From Paragordius varius (lineage: Eukaryota; Nematomorpha), in assembly GCA_964247055.1 (NCBI GenBank), contig OZ176052.1, positions 496,001 to 560,000 of the forward strand: 64,000 nucleotides of DNA, in the 5' to 3' direction. This document shows positions 23,400-35,854 of the stretch, one piece after another (position 1 is the stretch's first letter; every line of letters begins with the position of its first letter). The notes below the pieces were generated by a model. It ran no database searches. It was not told where the DNA came from and was given only the letters and a program-made list of their open reading frames with translations. A program made the translations under genes and the position numbers.

Positions 23400-24760
23400 A
23401 CCGCTATGCCATAATTTTTACCTTTTTATAAGTAGTATTAAAGTCTTTATTGAAATCGTATGGCTTATTAAGTTTTTTGAAAATTAGCTCCAAAGCCATG
23501 CCATTGTGTGGTGTCTTAGTTTTAACTGGTATACCCTTACCAGGCCTATATGGAAAAAGTGCTAAGTTAAATTTTTTGCCTTTATAGGGAAAAGATTTGG
23601 AATAATCTTTGATATCGTCTCATGGGTTATTCGAAAAAATACCTCATCATTAAATAATCGTTATATTATGGCGTATTTTTAAAGATTAAGGCCCCAAATG
23701 GGTAATAAAAAAGGCTCTAATTTTTACCTAGTTACGGGTAATATTTTGAACTATAAATAATCTCATATGGCATATTTATATTAGTTCCAAAATAAAGCAA
23801 TTTCCATATAGTGGTACAGTTTTTGGCGGGTAGCTACTTACCCAAAGGCAGGCATAAAAAAGCGTCGGGCAATTTTGTCTTTATATGGGGAGTATCTGGA
23901 ATTTGATTGTAAGTTTTTGGAAATATTGATTCGAAACCAAAAGTTCTATGGCGGCGATTTTCGAGGTAAAACTTTTCTTAGCGACCCATTGAAATTACCC
24001 CCTTTACTAAAATATTTGTTTTTTAAACGATAATAAATATTTTAGGCCCTTATTGAACTCGCATAGTCTCATAGGTTTTCTGAAATTTGGCTCCAAAGGC
24101 ATGCTGTACCGATATAGTCACGCATTTTTAAGCGGGTTCCCCCCTTCCTCAAGCCTATTTAACCGCTAATTTAACACCGCTCGACTTAAATTTTTGCCTT
24201 TTTGCGGGTAATATTTCAAGGCCTTATAAAACTTATATGACCTGATTTCTGAAAATTAACTCGTAAACAACGAATTTGATATGGTGGCGAGGTTGTGGGC
24301 GGGTAGCTCCCTACCCAGAGGCTTATACAAAAAAAGCGCTTGATTATGCCTTTTTACGGAGAATACCTGGAATCATGATGATTCCATATGCTCTCATTAG
24401 TTTTCGAAAATATTGCCTTAAAAAATTATTCTATGGTGGAGAATTCAGGGCGTGATGGGCCTAGGGCTAATTTTAAAAAAACCCACGATCTATATTTTTG
24501 ACTTTTTACGGGTACTTTAAGCAGGTATTGAACTCATATGGCGATAGGTTTTCTGAAATTTAGCCCCAAAACCACGCTATTTCGATATAACGGGTAAGTT
24601 TTTCGCGGGTAACTCCTTACCCAGCAGCTTTCATCAAAGAAGCGCTTGACTAAAATTTTTGCCTTTTGACAGGAAATATGTGAAATCCTTATTGATTTTT
24701 ACGGTCTCATACCTTGGGCGAAAAATAGATTCAAAAAATTACAACATTATTGATCAAATA
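23400..24760 (+). repeat. Diverged tandem satellite, period about 155 bases
   Basis: The anchor 'tttttgccttttt(a/g)cggg' or a variant recurs near 23417, 23575, 23727, 23878, 24030, 24192, 24347, 24498 and 24656, giving spacings of about 150-158. Between anchors come 'ttattgaactcatatgg', 'ataggttttctgaaa', 'gctccaaagccatgct', a 'gcgggtaactccttaccc' inverted motif and 'aaaaagcgcttgac'. About eight to nine units are present, each clearly diverged. Confidence 0.75.
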
Positions 24761-24783
24761 AAAATTATAATTTTAATGCCATG

Positions 24784-25570
24784 TATTTTGAGGTTAGGCA
24801 CCCGTCAAAAGGGTTTTATATTAATTGATTAATATGAGATTTTTTATAGAGGTGCCAAAGTGGGTAATTCAGAAATACAATAAAATAATTTGGGGAAGAG
24901 GGGTGGAATCATTATTGAGATATTTATTAAATCCTCATATGAAAATTTTTATGTTTGTTTTTAAAGTGGCTTTAATTTTGTTGCAGCAAAATCGTTTGAC
25001 ATCTACGATATGCAAACATAAAATTTTCTCTTCTGAAAAAACACAAATAAGAGATGGTAGAGAGCCACCAAAGAACGTCGAAAATCCGATTTGTAAAATA
25101 AATCAACATAGAACGTTGATTTATCGCAAATTAAAAAAATTATATCATATTAACGTTAGAGTGACCTTTTTGCAGTCAATTATATCATGCATGCTTCAAT
25201 AGAAAAGGGCTATATTTATTTTGTTAGTTTTGGTTATTTTTAGTGTGAAAATTATATATTCATAGTACAAAAGCAGTTTTTATGAAAAAACAACTCATTG
25301 CGCATATAAAATATAATTTTTTATTGTCGTTTAAATTATTTAACATTCAAGGTAAACGGTTAAACAACAAAAAAATAAGCTTTGAAAATAATACGTAGAT
25401 CATTAAAATCTAAGCTTGCTTTAGGTTCAGAGTACTTAAAATAGCTTAAAATCCAGACACTGATAATTAATTTAAATTTTGAAACATTATAAATAAACAT
25501 GTCTTTTTATTTAATCATACGATATGATTTATACGAAAATTAAAATCTAACTATTTTAAAATCGTGCGTT
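24784..25570 (+). repeat. Inverted-repeat arm IR1 (partner at 32960-33790)
   Basis: Matches 32960-33790 in reverse. Shared blocks are 'gttaggcacccgtcaaaagg', 'caattaatat', 'attgttgcagcaaaatcg' with 'ttgacatc', 'aatccgatttgtaaaat' and 'catacgatatgat'. An open stretch of 125 codons at 24825-25202 is not kept open in the partner, so it is unlikely to be coding. The class of element is unknown. Confidence 0.6.
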
Positions 25571-25843
25571 TAATAACTTTTAAATATACAAAAAAATTAA
25601 TTATTTATAATTATAATTTTGCTAGGACAGATATAGATATTCTATAGTTTGTAATAATTATTTTAAAAGTATTAGTAATAAATATACCAAAAATACTATT
25701 GCATATATTGCATTTTAGCGATTTCTCTATGAAATATCGTTTTATAATTTAGATCTATATAAAAATTATGAAAAAATAAATTTTTCTAACAGCTTAATAT
25801 TTATAATATCTGGTCGGTTATTTACAATTTCATAAGATTTATA

Positions 25844-26866
25844 GGGTGGGGTGATAAAAAAGTCGCACTTGACTTGTAAGCCAAGCGTGGCAAGTTGAGC
25901 AAGATTACTTAAGCCAGCAAGTGTACACTTGAAGATCGGTGATAAAAAAAACACTTAAGTCAAGTCTTTTACTTATGAATGTAACAGTTTTTTGCCACCC
26001 AATTCGAATTTTATGGATTTTTTGATCATTTTCAGCTAAATTTTATGAAATAAGGCACAAAAAGATAAACAATAAATACAATAAGTATTATTGAAGTTTT
26101 TCAAACTCACTGGCACGTATCTTATATAATATTATAGAGTTTTCTAAATTGAGAGCTGGTACTAATTTTTAGATTGATGAAGCCATTCGCCCTTAAAACA
26201 TTTTCCATTATTTTACCACACTACTTATTTTGTTTAGAGTCCAGTTGCAAATATAATGGGAAGATGTTTATACAATATAACATAATTATTTTTAATTTAT
26301 TATAAACATTACATTTGAAATAAATTTATGATGAAATAAATTATTTACATTGGATAAAAGTAATGTTTTGCTTTTAATAAACAAAGATTTGAAATTTTAC
26401 AAGATTAATATTTAATTATTAATTTTAAGAAATTTTCGAAAATCCAATTTTTTTTTGTGGTCACGGAATTATTTAGCATATTTTTATGTGCCATGTTATT
26501 TAATATTAGCAGAGTTTTTCTATAAATTTATCCTCTTTTGTATCCACCCAATGAATAGATTAGCCAAAAATTATCAAATTAACAATTTATAGCATTAACA
26601 AAGGTGTGAATTCCATATAAAACCTAAATTTTGTATATAAATAATTTCCTAAATAATTTTATCCATATTTTTAAATCTGTCAAGTGTGCCCTACACCACA
26701 CTTGCAAAATCTTTAAGTTTTACTTGAACATATGATTTTTTGTCACCTCATCAAGTTTTCTTGCTTGACTTAAGTCGTGTAATGTTAATTTTTTTATCAC
26801 ATGAAAGCAAGCCATGACTTGAAAAACTTGCAAGTCAAGTCAAAAAAATTTTTTATCACCCGACCC
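25844..26866 (+). mobile_element. TIR DNA element X, complete copy
   Basis: Ends are inverted: left GGGTGGGGTGATAAAAAA followed by ACTTGACTTGTAAG; right, read in reverse, GGGTCGGGTGATAAAAAA followed by ACTTGACTTGCAAG. ATA lies on both outer sides. The GTGATAAAAA motif recurs inside near each end. It is about 1.02 kb with no coding capacity. A three-base duplication and G-rich ends would fit a PIF/Harbinger-like element, which is inference only. Confidence 0.65.
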
Positions 26867-27302
26867 ATAATCTTTTAGCATCTGTTATGTTATCGAAAAT
26901 ATGAAGGGTCTTCTTCAATTTTTCTAATTTTAATTATATAAATCACAACTTAGTTACGTGTTATAAAAAAAGTTTAAAATGAAAATAAAAAAACATATTT
27001 TAAGTTTTTAAACATTTTTCTTTTCCCTAAAATTTATATATTTATAAAAATGGAAAGTGGTGGCTTTGTGATCTGTTTCCGGAACCATTAATGCATGCCT
27101 CGACAATGGCTTTGTCCTTTTTTTAAATTAGGCTCCCAGGCCCACCGTATGTAAAAAACGATTGTTTTAGAAAACAGGTCCACAAGAATCATGTCCTTAA
27201 GACAATATTCCGGAAAACGTGTTGGACTATTCGATTTTAAATATCATTTTTTACTTTTTTTGATTGCGCCGAAAATAGTCGGTTCGCTTTTTTAATTTAG
27301 AC

Positions 27303-29085
27303 CAGTGGTACTCACCAAAAAAATTTGACGGGCCAAATATAATATATTATTTTTTCGAGGGCCATGAACCTTATAATGGCTAATATTCCATAGCTATTTG
27401 ACACATATGTACATATTTATACTCTAAATCAGCACAATGAATTTTTTGCGGATCGCATGTAAATCCAGCTAAAAACTCGTTTTGCACCATTTAAAAAATT
27501 AAAATATTTCGTTAACATTTATTTTGATATTAACCAATAAATTTTGACAAGTTTCGCCTCATGACAGGCCAATCATAATACGTCGTCCATATGATCATCG
27601 GTTAAACGATTTCTGTATGTATTCTTGATATACTTCATTTTTGAATATACCGCCTCACACGTGTAAGTTGATGGAAAAACAGTTTCTGGCGCATCTTGCC
27701 AAAACTCTACATATCTTTCTTCCCCATGATTCTCCTAATATAGCCTCCTGAAATCATTTTTATATCTACGAATTCTTCAATGATATGCGCCTGTCAAAAC
27801 CGAAATGCTCAAGTTGCTTAATATTGGATATATTCATATGCCATGGATTTTCAACGAGTTTTAAGCAATTTTTATTATTTCTTAATTCTGAATTTAGTCT
27901 CATTAGATAAAAATGTTAAATGATAACCTCTGCGGTAATGTCGAAAAGGTAGGCTAATAAAACCCATTGTTTGTCACTATTATTTTCATCGTCAAACCTT
28001 TTGTTATCATTTATAAATAATAGAATTTTTTGCCTTAATACAAAATATATATTTAATACTTTGGTAAGGCTAAGCCATCGCACAGCGGTGTAAAATATGG
28101 TCAAATTCACTGTGGATATCTTTCAGAAGGTTTTTGAATTTACGGCCGTTGAATTCTTTGCGACGGATGTGGTTAACTATATCCACCAACGTTTTTATTA
28201 CTGAACTGAGTGATTCATCTTTATACGCGAAACCAAGTTGCTGATGAATAAAGCAGTAAAAGGATAAAATATTTTACAAATTATATTTGTTTTTCAAGAA
28301 TAAATCCTTTGTTTTTTCCAATGATACAACCATCTGAGAAAAAAATGCTAATTATTTCTAGGAAATTACTTCTTTTCGTAGTATTATTCATTGGTAAAAT
28401 AAATACCCGTTGATTATGTTGTCGTTGCAAAATCTCATGAAGAGCGCACATTGAGATGTCTTTCCATTTTTTATAATTATGTGGTCCTTACATATAAGGG
28501 AGGAAACAACATTTTTTAAAAACGACAAAAAATTTTCTTCCTATTCTTTTTTAAAGGAGCGATTTTCATCGGATAATTTACGTTTTTAAGCAATGTCACC
28601 CTTTTAATTTATGTTTAAATATTATGTAAATTTTTTCAAAAAATAGGAATATAATTTGAATATGCTATAAAAAAACAGGACGAAATTTAATGATGTTGAT
28701 TTGATAAATATTTTATGGAAATGAGTATCAGAAAATGATGTAAGATAGCAATGAAAATATGCAAGTTTGGGTGAAATGCTTGCTTTACAAAAAAGAAATG
28801 CAATAAAAATTTTAAAATAGAAAAGAAAATAAAATACAGAAACAGAAACAGAAACAAAGTGTGCCAAAATTTTGAAATCATTTTAATGTTGAAAAATTTT
28901 TCTACTTTTCAAATTCGGTAAAAAATAAAAATTACCAAAATTAACTTTAAAGAAAATAAATTAATATTATAATACGCGAAAATTCGCTTATGTGTATTTT
29001 AAAATTTATCAAAAAAATAATTTATATATCAATTTGGTCATAGGGCTTTTAAAGCACTCTTAGAGCCGCTGTTTGAGTATCACTG
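27303..29085 (-). mobile_element. hAT transposon with 8-bp target duplication
   Basis: The left end CAGTGGTACTCACC and the inverted right end CAGTGATACTCAAAC form short terminal inverted repeats of the hAT type. Both sides carry the identical 8-base duplication ATTTAGAC (27295-27302 and 29086-29093), the hallmark length for hAT insertion. At 1783 bases it is shorter than an intact autonomous element, and the transposase it carries on the minus strand is decayed. Confidence 0.9.
27560..28560 (-). pseudogene. hAT transposase remnant (GTF2IRD2/ZBED-like)
   Basis: On the minus strand the blocks CFIHQQLGFAYKDESLSSVI then NHIRRKEFNGRKFKNLLKDI near 28100-28250, YTAVRWLSLTKVLNIYFVLR near 28080, and QWVLLAYLFDIT near 27940 match the catalytic-region architecture of hAT transposases related to the vertebrate GTF2IRD2 tail. 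The C-terminal dimerisation region appears only as traces near 27550-27720. Stops and frame changes separate the blocks, and the N-terminal zinc finger was not found. It is a pseudogene. Confidence 0.8.
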
Positions 29086-29449
29086 ATTTAGACCCTTTTA
29101 CCCGCTTATACTTTTTAAAAATTGGCAAAATATTATTGTAGCCTACTTGATAGGATTTTGAGGTTTTTTGGAAAGGGTATAAAAAACTTTATTCATTACA
29201 AAACATCTATTATATAAAATATGATAATAATAAACCACATTATTACCACAGTTTTTTTAAAAGCTTCGTTTGCTTAAGAATTTTGTTAAATTTTTGTAAA
29301 AAACACATATTTGTTTTAACATAGTCTTGAAGACGAACGAAAGTTTTATTTTAAATTCTGATGTGATAGAAATGTTGAGCATCATCGAATTATAGAATAA
29401 GTGTTTTAATGTCAAGCGTTATACAGTTTTCATAATGCAAAATAGCATA

Positions 29450-30510
29450 ACGTACCCTTCAACAAAATTTTGCAAAATTATAATTTTAAAAATGTATGCA
29501 TTTTTTAATTTTTAGCTGATTAGCATATATTTAAAAAAATTTTATAGCAAGCTGCATGTTTGCGTTTATTTTAAGAAACTAGCCCCTTTTACATAAAAAA
29601 AATTGGGACTTTAAGAGTTCACATCTAAAAATTAACTTTTTTAAATATAATATTTTTTATATCTAGTTTATAATAAATTTTAGTGATATGTTTTGGAAGC
29701 ATTTATCTTTCACAAAAAAAATTTTTAATAATATTTTTCGCAAATTTTGCCATTTTATGATATGAAACTCGTGCATGAAAATGTAAACCATTACACGGTA
29801 AGCCCTAAAACCAAAACTGTTCCTAATACATTATTCTATCGGAATATATATATATATTTCTTCAGCGTATCTTTATAGAAGGGGTCAATCAATGTTTGAT
29901 AATCCTTTTTGAACTAAAAAGGGTTTTATAACAGTATTATAGTTAATAGATTTAGCTTTAAGATATGTAACTTCCCTAATACATCGCGGAAAAAAAGTGA
30001 AAACGTTATAAAGTGCAAATTAATGCACAATTTATAAGGTTTAAATGCGCTGGCAAAATCAAACATAAAATTTATATCTATATTTTGCAAAATAAAATTT
30101 TATGTTATAGCAATTATATATTTTTTTAACGTAATATGCTGTTGTGGTGTTTTACACTACATCATTGTTTTATTTTTATTTTTTAATTCTAAATTTCTTT
30201 TACAAATAATACATATTTTCAACAGCCTACACCTTTTTTGTATTATCGCGCATTTCTTTCAGTATTCAATTATTTAAATCAATCACTATTATCCCTATTT
30301 TTATAATAAATTTATTGTTTCGCTAGATTTATTTTAAATTTTTCAAGTAAATTCATGAAATACATCGTTGTATTATTTGATTATATTGATTTTTATACGC
30401 TATAAAAAATAAGTTTAAATTTCAATTTTTCAACGGATATTAGTTGTAATTCCATTTTTATTACCACCTAATTTTATTATTCACTCAAGTATGTTTCTCT
30501 TTTCTTACCA
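29450..30510 (+). repeat. Repeat R, copy 2
   Basis: Direct copy of 688-2095 without the MITE. It ends about 30 bases before the conserved flank of the complete U2 gene. No coding potential is seen. Confidence 0.6.
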
Positions 30511-30539
30511 TATTTTACACAAATTATATTTTTTGGTCC

Positions 30540-30791
30540 ATAATGTTATTTTTTTTTTGGAGATTTGGTTCCTGGTATAAATACTAAAGTGGCCTGATAT
30601 CGATACACATTACTGGAATTGTTTAAAACCTTTTTTTAACAAACACAACATATTTATAACTCATAATATCAATTCACCAATTTTTTAAAAAAAAATTTCA
30701 TTTTTTCTATGATAATTTTTTGATAAAATTTGTTAAAATTTTACCTGTTTGAAAAAAAAAATGTTTCTAAATTGATTTTAATGATTGTGTT
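30540..30791 (-). other. U2 gene 3' flank
   Basis: Read on the minus strand, the first bases after the U2 3' end are CACAATCATTAAAATC, in the place where the 3'-end-forming box of snRNA genes lies, though a clear consensus is not visible. About 200 bases on, 'gatatcaggccacttta' and 'ataccaggaacc' match the flanks of the fragments at 5692 and 11234. Confidence 0.5.
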
Positions 30792-30980
30792 TGGGCCACT
30801 CCTGGAGGTACTGCAATACCAGGTTGACCCGATGGGGAGGGATAGGCAAGCCCAGAGCGCCTCCCCAAAATCTCCAAAAATAAATTTAATATCATGGACC
30901 TCTTTAGAGGTCGTATCAGATATTAAGCTGATAAGAACAGATACTACACTTTGATCTTAGCCAAGAGGCCGAGAAGCGAT
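30792..30980 (-). ncRNA. U2: U2 spliceosomal snRNA, complete gene
   Basis: On the minus strand it begins ATCGCTTCTCGGCCTCTTGG, essentially the universal U2 5' end, followed by CTAAGATCAAAGTGTAGTAT with the GTAGTA that pairs with intron branch sites, TCTGTTCTTATCAGCTTAA, stem-loop IIa CGACCTCTAAAGAGGTCC, an Sm site ATTTTTGG, and stem-loops III/IV with AACCTGGTATTGCAGTACC. The length of 189 bases matches the usual 187-189. No mismatch disrupts a known functional motif, so this copy could be active and could represent the target for the surrounding retrotransposons. It supplies the branch-site recognition RNA of the major spliceosome in the nucleus. Confidence 0.95.
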
Positions 30981-31060
30981 AACCACATACAAATTTTCAT
31001 TCTTCAATATAAATTTAATTCTTTCCGAAATTTGAGGCATTAATCTCACCTGTATATTTC
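30981..31060 (-). promoter_or_regulatory. Presumed U2 promoter (PSE region)
   Basis: snRNA genes carry a proximal sequence element at about -55. Here the sequence around -40 to -70 on the minus strand reads 'tgcctcaaatttcggaaag'. No species consensus is available to me, so the placement is inferred from distance only. No TATA box is needed for a Pol II U2 gene. From 31060 to 31860 nothing else is seen. Confidence 0.25.
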
Positions 31061-31866
31061 CTTTTTTAACGTAAATAGTTGAAAAAAGCATTTTTTTAGC
31101 TATCGAATGATACCAAATACTGTATATTTTGTAATAAATTGTTATATTTTTACAATGTTGCTCTCACATTTTCACCATTTTTATATAGATGCTTTCTATA
31201 CACATTTTATCCATTTGTTTTAGAATTTTGTTTGTATATACATTTTCTCTTTGTGTTAATTTACCTGTATTTATTATATTATCCATATCCAGCATTATAT
31301 ATTGTAAATATTATACAATTTATTATTATAATTCTATACAAATGTTTTTGGGCGTGATGAATGTAACTTTCCAAATATAGGAAATAAATATTAAATGGGA
31401 GTTTAGAATAATTTCCAGTTTATTTAAAAAAATAGTTGCATCAATTTTCTAAGGTAAAAAAAATATTTTATTGTAACGAGATATAAAAATTTATTTTTTT
31501 CTATAATAAATCGTATAATGTTATGTAAATAATTCGTAAATTTGATAATGAAAGAGAAAATATAGTTTTTGATACTGTTTTATATTTAAAGCGCGAATAA
31601 TATAACTTTTAAATGGTGCATAATTAACTTGAGGAATAAGGCAGATCTCCAATAGTAACTATTTAAGATAGATTCAAATTTGGAATTAATCGATATAAAA
31701 TAACGGCGTAAAATTAATGAATAAATAGGATTTTATAAAATCAAACATAATTGTAAAATGGAAAAAATTGTTGCAGATGCCGCGAAAAAATGTAATAAAA
31801 TTGCAGATATGTAATTTATGCAGATTGTAAATTAAAGAAAATTTGAAAAAGAAAACTATTGATATA

Positions 31867-32037
31867 CAGTAGCGTATGGCACAAAACAATATTTGTCCAT
31901 AAAAGAATAAAAAAATGTTTTTTTTAAAAAAAAATAAGTCTAGTTGTAATGTACATAATTTATAATGTCCCCTTGTTTTTTTGAAAAAAAAAATCATTCT
32001 TTTATGGACTAATAATGTTTTATATTATACGCTACTG
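31867..32037. mobile_element. TA-flanked MITE, family N
   Basis: TA flanks (31865-31866 and 32038-32039). Termini CAGTAGCGTAT and ATACGCTACTG, followed by inverted 'aatatttgtccataaaagaat', give an almost fully palindromic 171-base element. The CAGT start is shared with family M, but the sequence after it differs. A partial copy starts at 35086 (TACAGTAGCGTATGC) and extends to about 35170. Confidence 0.85.
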
Positions 32038-32039
32038 TA

Positions 32040-32959
32040 GTATTTTATCAATAAATTACCATATAAAAATAAGCGAAAAATAAAGCCGGTAATTCTTTTC
32101 TTTATTTAGAAGGGGGAAAAATATCAATGGAAAATAATTCTATGCGACCAAATGTGTTTTTATTTTTTCTTAAGATGTAAAAAATACTTAAATGATAAAT
32201 AAATTTCTACACTTAATCAAAATTACTCTTTTCCATGTGCGTAAATTTTATATTGTACACTATTTTTATGGGCATGCCTTCTCTTCATTAAAATAATTTA
32301 GGGAAAAGAAAAATATAACGTAATTGAAACTTAAAATATGTTTTTGTTTTCATTGTTCAATCTTTTTTAGCAACACGTAATCAACTTGTGATGCTTAACT
32401 AAAATTACGTTTATATTTTCGATAGCATATGAAATGCTAAAAGATTATTAAAAAGATCTTGTGGAGTAAATAACCGATCCAATATTGTACATATTAGGTT
32501 GTTAAAAAACTGAAACTCATAATTTTAGATCTTAAATCAATATTTTATTGAAAAATCGCTAAAATACAATTAAAATTATGCTGTAAGTATTAAATTGCTA
32601 AACAATAATCGCTTAAAATTTTTACTATGATTTCGGCTTGGTTTTGCTGATTAGATATATTTTACTTCTGAATAGATTGCAATATATCTTACAAATTATA
32701 TTAAACATAAATATATTATCTGGTTGAAATTTTTAAAATATTTATTCTTTTCATAAATATGGATTGTTTTTTAAATGATTGTTTAATTTTAAAATGTAGT
32801 CTATCAAAAGCGGTACACTGTATTGCAAACGCCATCATTACAAATTTAGTATATTTTTTACAAACTATCAATTATCTATATGTCGTAGCAAAATTTAATT
32901 GTAAGAAATTACTCGTTTTGTATATTTCGGATCCATAACGTACGGTTTTAAAATTGTCA
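32040..32959. other. No gene seen
   Basis: AT-rich, no open frame of note. The last bases grade into the inverted-repeat arm at 32960. Confidence 0.5.
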
Positions 32960-33790
32960 CACTCTAATTTTGTATAAATCATATCGTATGATAAATTAAA
33001 AAGACATGTTTAATTTATATTGTTTCAAAATTTAAAATGGTTATCAGCGTCTGGATTTTAAGCTATTTTGAGTGAGGTAAACTCTGAACTTAAGACAAGT
33101 TTGGATTTTCATGTCCATTGGTTTTTATTATTTTCATTGGTTTTTTTTGTTTCGCCCATTTATGAAATATACTTTTCTTTCACGATTTTAATTAAAACGA
33201 TAATAAAATAATTATATGGGTATAAAAATATGCACATTAATGTAACTCATTGAGTTGTTTTTTAAGATGATGGATGATATGTTCCATAAAACTACTTTTA
33301 CTGTGAATATAATTTTTACTATCTTTATTTCTTTCTGATGCATGGCATGATACGGTTGGCTGGAAAAATTTCTCACGTTATTCACATAATAAAATTATTA
33401 ATTTGCGATATATCTACCTAAATCGAAATCAGTATCTTTAAATTTGGCTTCCAATATTGATTTTACAAATCGGATTTTCAACTTTCTTTAACGGCTTTCC
33501 ATCACCTTCGCTTATTTATGTCTTTTGGAGATGGGTGATTTATAATTGTTAAAATTTTGTTGATGTCAAACGATTTTGCTGCAACAAAATTAGAGTCACT
33601 TTAAAAAACAAACATAAATTTCCATATGTAGTATTTAATATATATCTCAATAATGATTTCGCGACCCTTCCCCAAATTGTTTTATTGTATTTCTGGGATT
33701 TAAAACCCATTTTTGGCGATGCCTCTAAAATATCATGTTAATCAATTAATATTAAACCCTTTTGATGGGTGCCTAACCTTAATTCCAACC
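32960..33790 (-). repeat. Inverted-repeat arm IR2 (partner at 24784-25570)
   Basis: Reverse-oriented, diverged copy of 24784-25570, about 7.4 kb away. Differences are spread along the length, so the duplication is not recent. From 33791 to 34770 no gene is seen; a GGTCC...GGACC palindrome lies at about 33952. Confidence 0.6.
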
Positions 33791-34772
33791 CAATAGCTTA
33801 TAATTTACTTAGTTATCGATATTTTTGAAATGGTATTAAGCCTAAGTAATATTGGGTCAATTTTTTAGGATTCATCATTATCAAACCTAAATAATATTTT
33901 CAGGATTCAACAATAATTTCCCAATACTAAAAATAACAAAATAACGCGGTCCAAAGATTGCTCGCCCTCGGACCTTAAGTTTTAAATGCTTATGAGAAAT
34001 ACAGTTGAAAATAAATGGAAAAAAAGTTTTTATTTGATTTGTGCGAAAAAAGTTAAAACGTGATATGCAATAAATAACTCAACTATTGAAAAAAAGGTAA
34101 AAAGAGCTACCTCACAAAAAAGTACGCTTAAAAAGGTTTAACTGTATTTACAATTCCTCAGATCTTTATTAATCATTTAGTACTAGGAAAATATCAGTAT
34201 TAAATAAATATGTATTATCCGTATACTCTTTAGATTTATTTCCCCTGAATATCAAATATAACTTGATAATAATGGAATAAATGTCTATGGATCATTATTT
34301 CAGACTTTTGGTATAAAAATGATTAAAATCTTTTTAATTACATTATGACAACCAATAATTAATAATTATTTTAAAATTAGTCATTTGTTTTATTATCGAT
34401 TATACTTGTACATAAATTTACTTTAAAATACCTTCCTGTCTACATGTGTATGGTTTTTTATAATATTTATAAAAACAACAAACAAGTTTATAGCAATCGG
34501 AACACCTTCTTATGTATTTGAAGCAAGGGTCTCAAGTGTTAATAATGTAAGGCAGTAAGTAATTTGAAAGTTTTTACGTAATAATTTTATTAAGGCAATG
34601 TGATATAAATTTACATCAATAAGATACTTACATAATTCAGAATTCTTCAAAAGAACCCCTATTATTTATAATCTTATAAACTTTATTTATATGTTTAAAT
34701 CTCTATAAAAAATACATTGTAAATTTGTAGGTCTTCTATCTATTCTAAATTGTATATATAGATATATATACA

Positions 34773-35065
34773 TATACCATTTACAATTTAAATTCACCCT
34801 TGATTCAAATTCACCTTATAACAATACAATTCACCCTCGAACAATTCAAATTCTAAAATAAAATGTGTTTTTAAGATTAAAATACCTATATTTTTTTATA
34901 TTTTTAAAAAATAAAATTTCGTTTAAAATTAACATAATATTGCAAAAACAATAATTTATGCCATTAGAATATGCTTTTTTATAATGATGACAATTTGCCC
35001 GAAAACACAATTTATTTTTAGGTTGAATTAGTGGTTCAAGGGTGAATTTGAAATGTAAATGGTAT
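34773..35065. mobile_element. Foldback element, family FB, copy
   Basis: ATACCATTTACAATTTAAATTC at the left, AAATGTAAATGGTAT at the right, with units of the form TTCAAATTCACCCTTGAACA (left) and their inverse (right). The interior holds 'aaaacacaatttattttt' as in other FB copies. It is bordered by TA repeats. Confidence 0.75.
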
Positions 35066-35854
35066 ATATATATATATATATATATACAGTAGCGTATGCA
35101 GTAAAAGATTGTTAGTGCGCAATAATCTAAAAAACACAAAACAGGGGGATATTATGGATAGCGTATACAAAATCAGGGGACAATCTTGGTATATGTAAAA
35201 ATGTGCATTTGGTTTTTGTAAAATTGCGATGAAAAATTGTAAAAATACTAGTGAAACATTATTTCCCAGATTTCCTATTAAAAAATGTTAATTTTTCATT
35301 TCATGGTAGAACATTCGTGATTTGAATTATGGAACTGTATACAAATACAATTAAAAATTATACAATCGATCTATTTAAAACTGAATAAGCGTGAGGTAAA
35401 AAATTAAAGAATTTTAAAATTTGGGGTTTTTTATAGTTAAAAATAAATTACATAAGTTTACTTGTTAAATGCATTACTTATATTATTTTTATTAACCGAC
35501 ACCTTTTACACAAATTCACGGAAAGATTTTAAACACAATGGTATTTTTGACAATGATGTTTTCTTAAATGTGCAACAATAAAAACCATATATTTATAATA
35601 ATAAATATCTATTTATTAACACTATTGTGAAATATATATATATGAACAATAATTCTAATGCAACATGTTAAATAATATTATCTAGATATATCCTTGTAAT
35701 ACATTTCTAGAAGTTTGTTGAATATTTGGTATTGTATATATATAATTCGACCGGCATGATTTTCGTAAAAAAATTATTCACTAAATAATTATGTATAAAT
35801 TCAAATTTGCATATATGTTTTATGAAAATCGTAAATTTCAGATTGTGGTAGAGT

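Noticed and set aside
24825-25202. A 125-codon open frame on the plus strand
   Set aside because: It lies in an inverted repeat arm, and the partner copy at 33.6 kb is not open in the same frame. Its composition is like random AT-rich translation.
28622-28881. Two overlapping minus-strand hydrophobic frames
   Set aside because: They lie inside the hAT element upstream of the transposase blocks and have low-complexity composition.
31139-31380. Hydrophobic Phe/Tyr/Ile-rich frames resembling membrane proteins
   Set aside because: Strongly AT-rich DNA yields such translations by chance; there are no splice signals, homologous motifs or conserved flanks.
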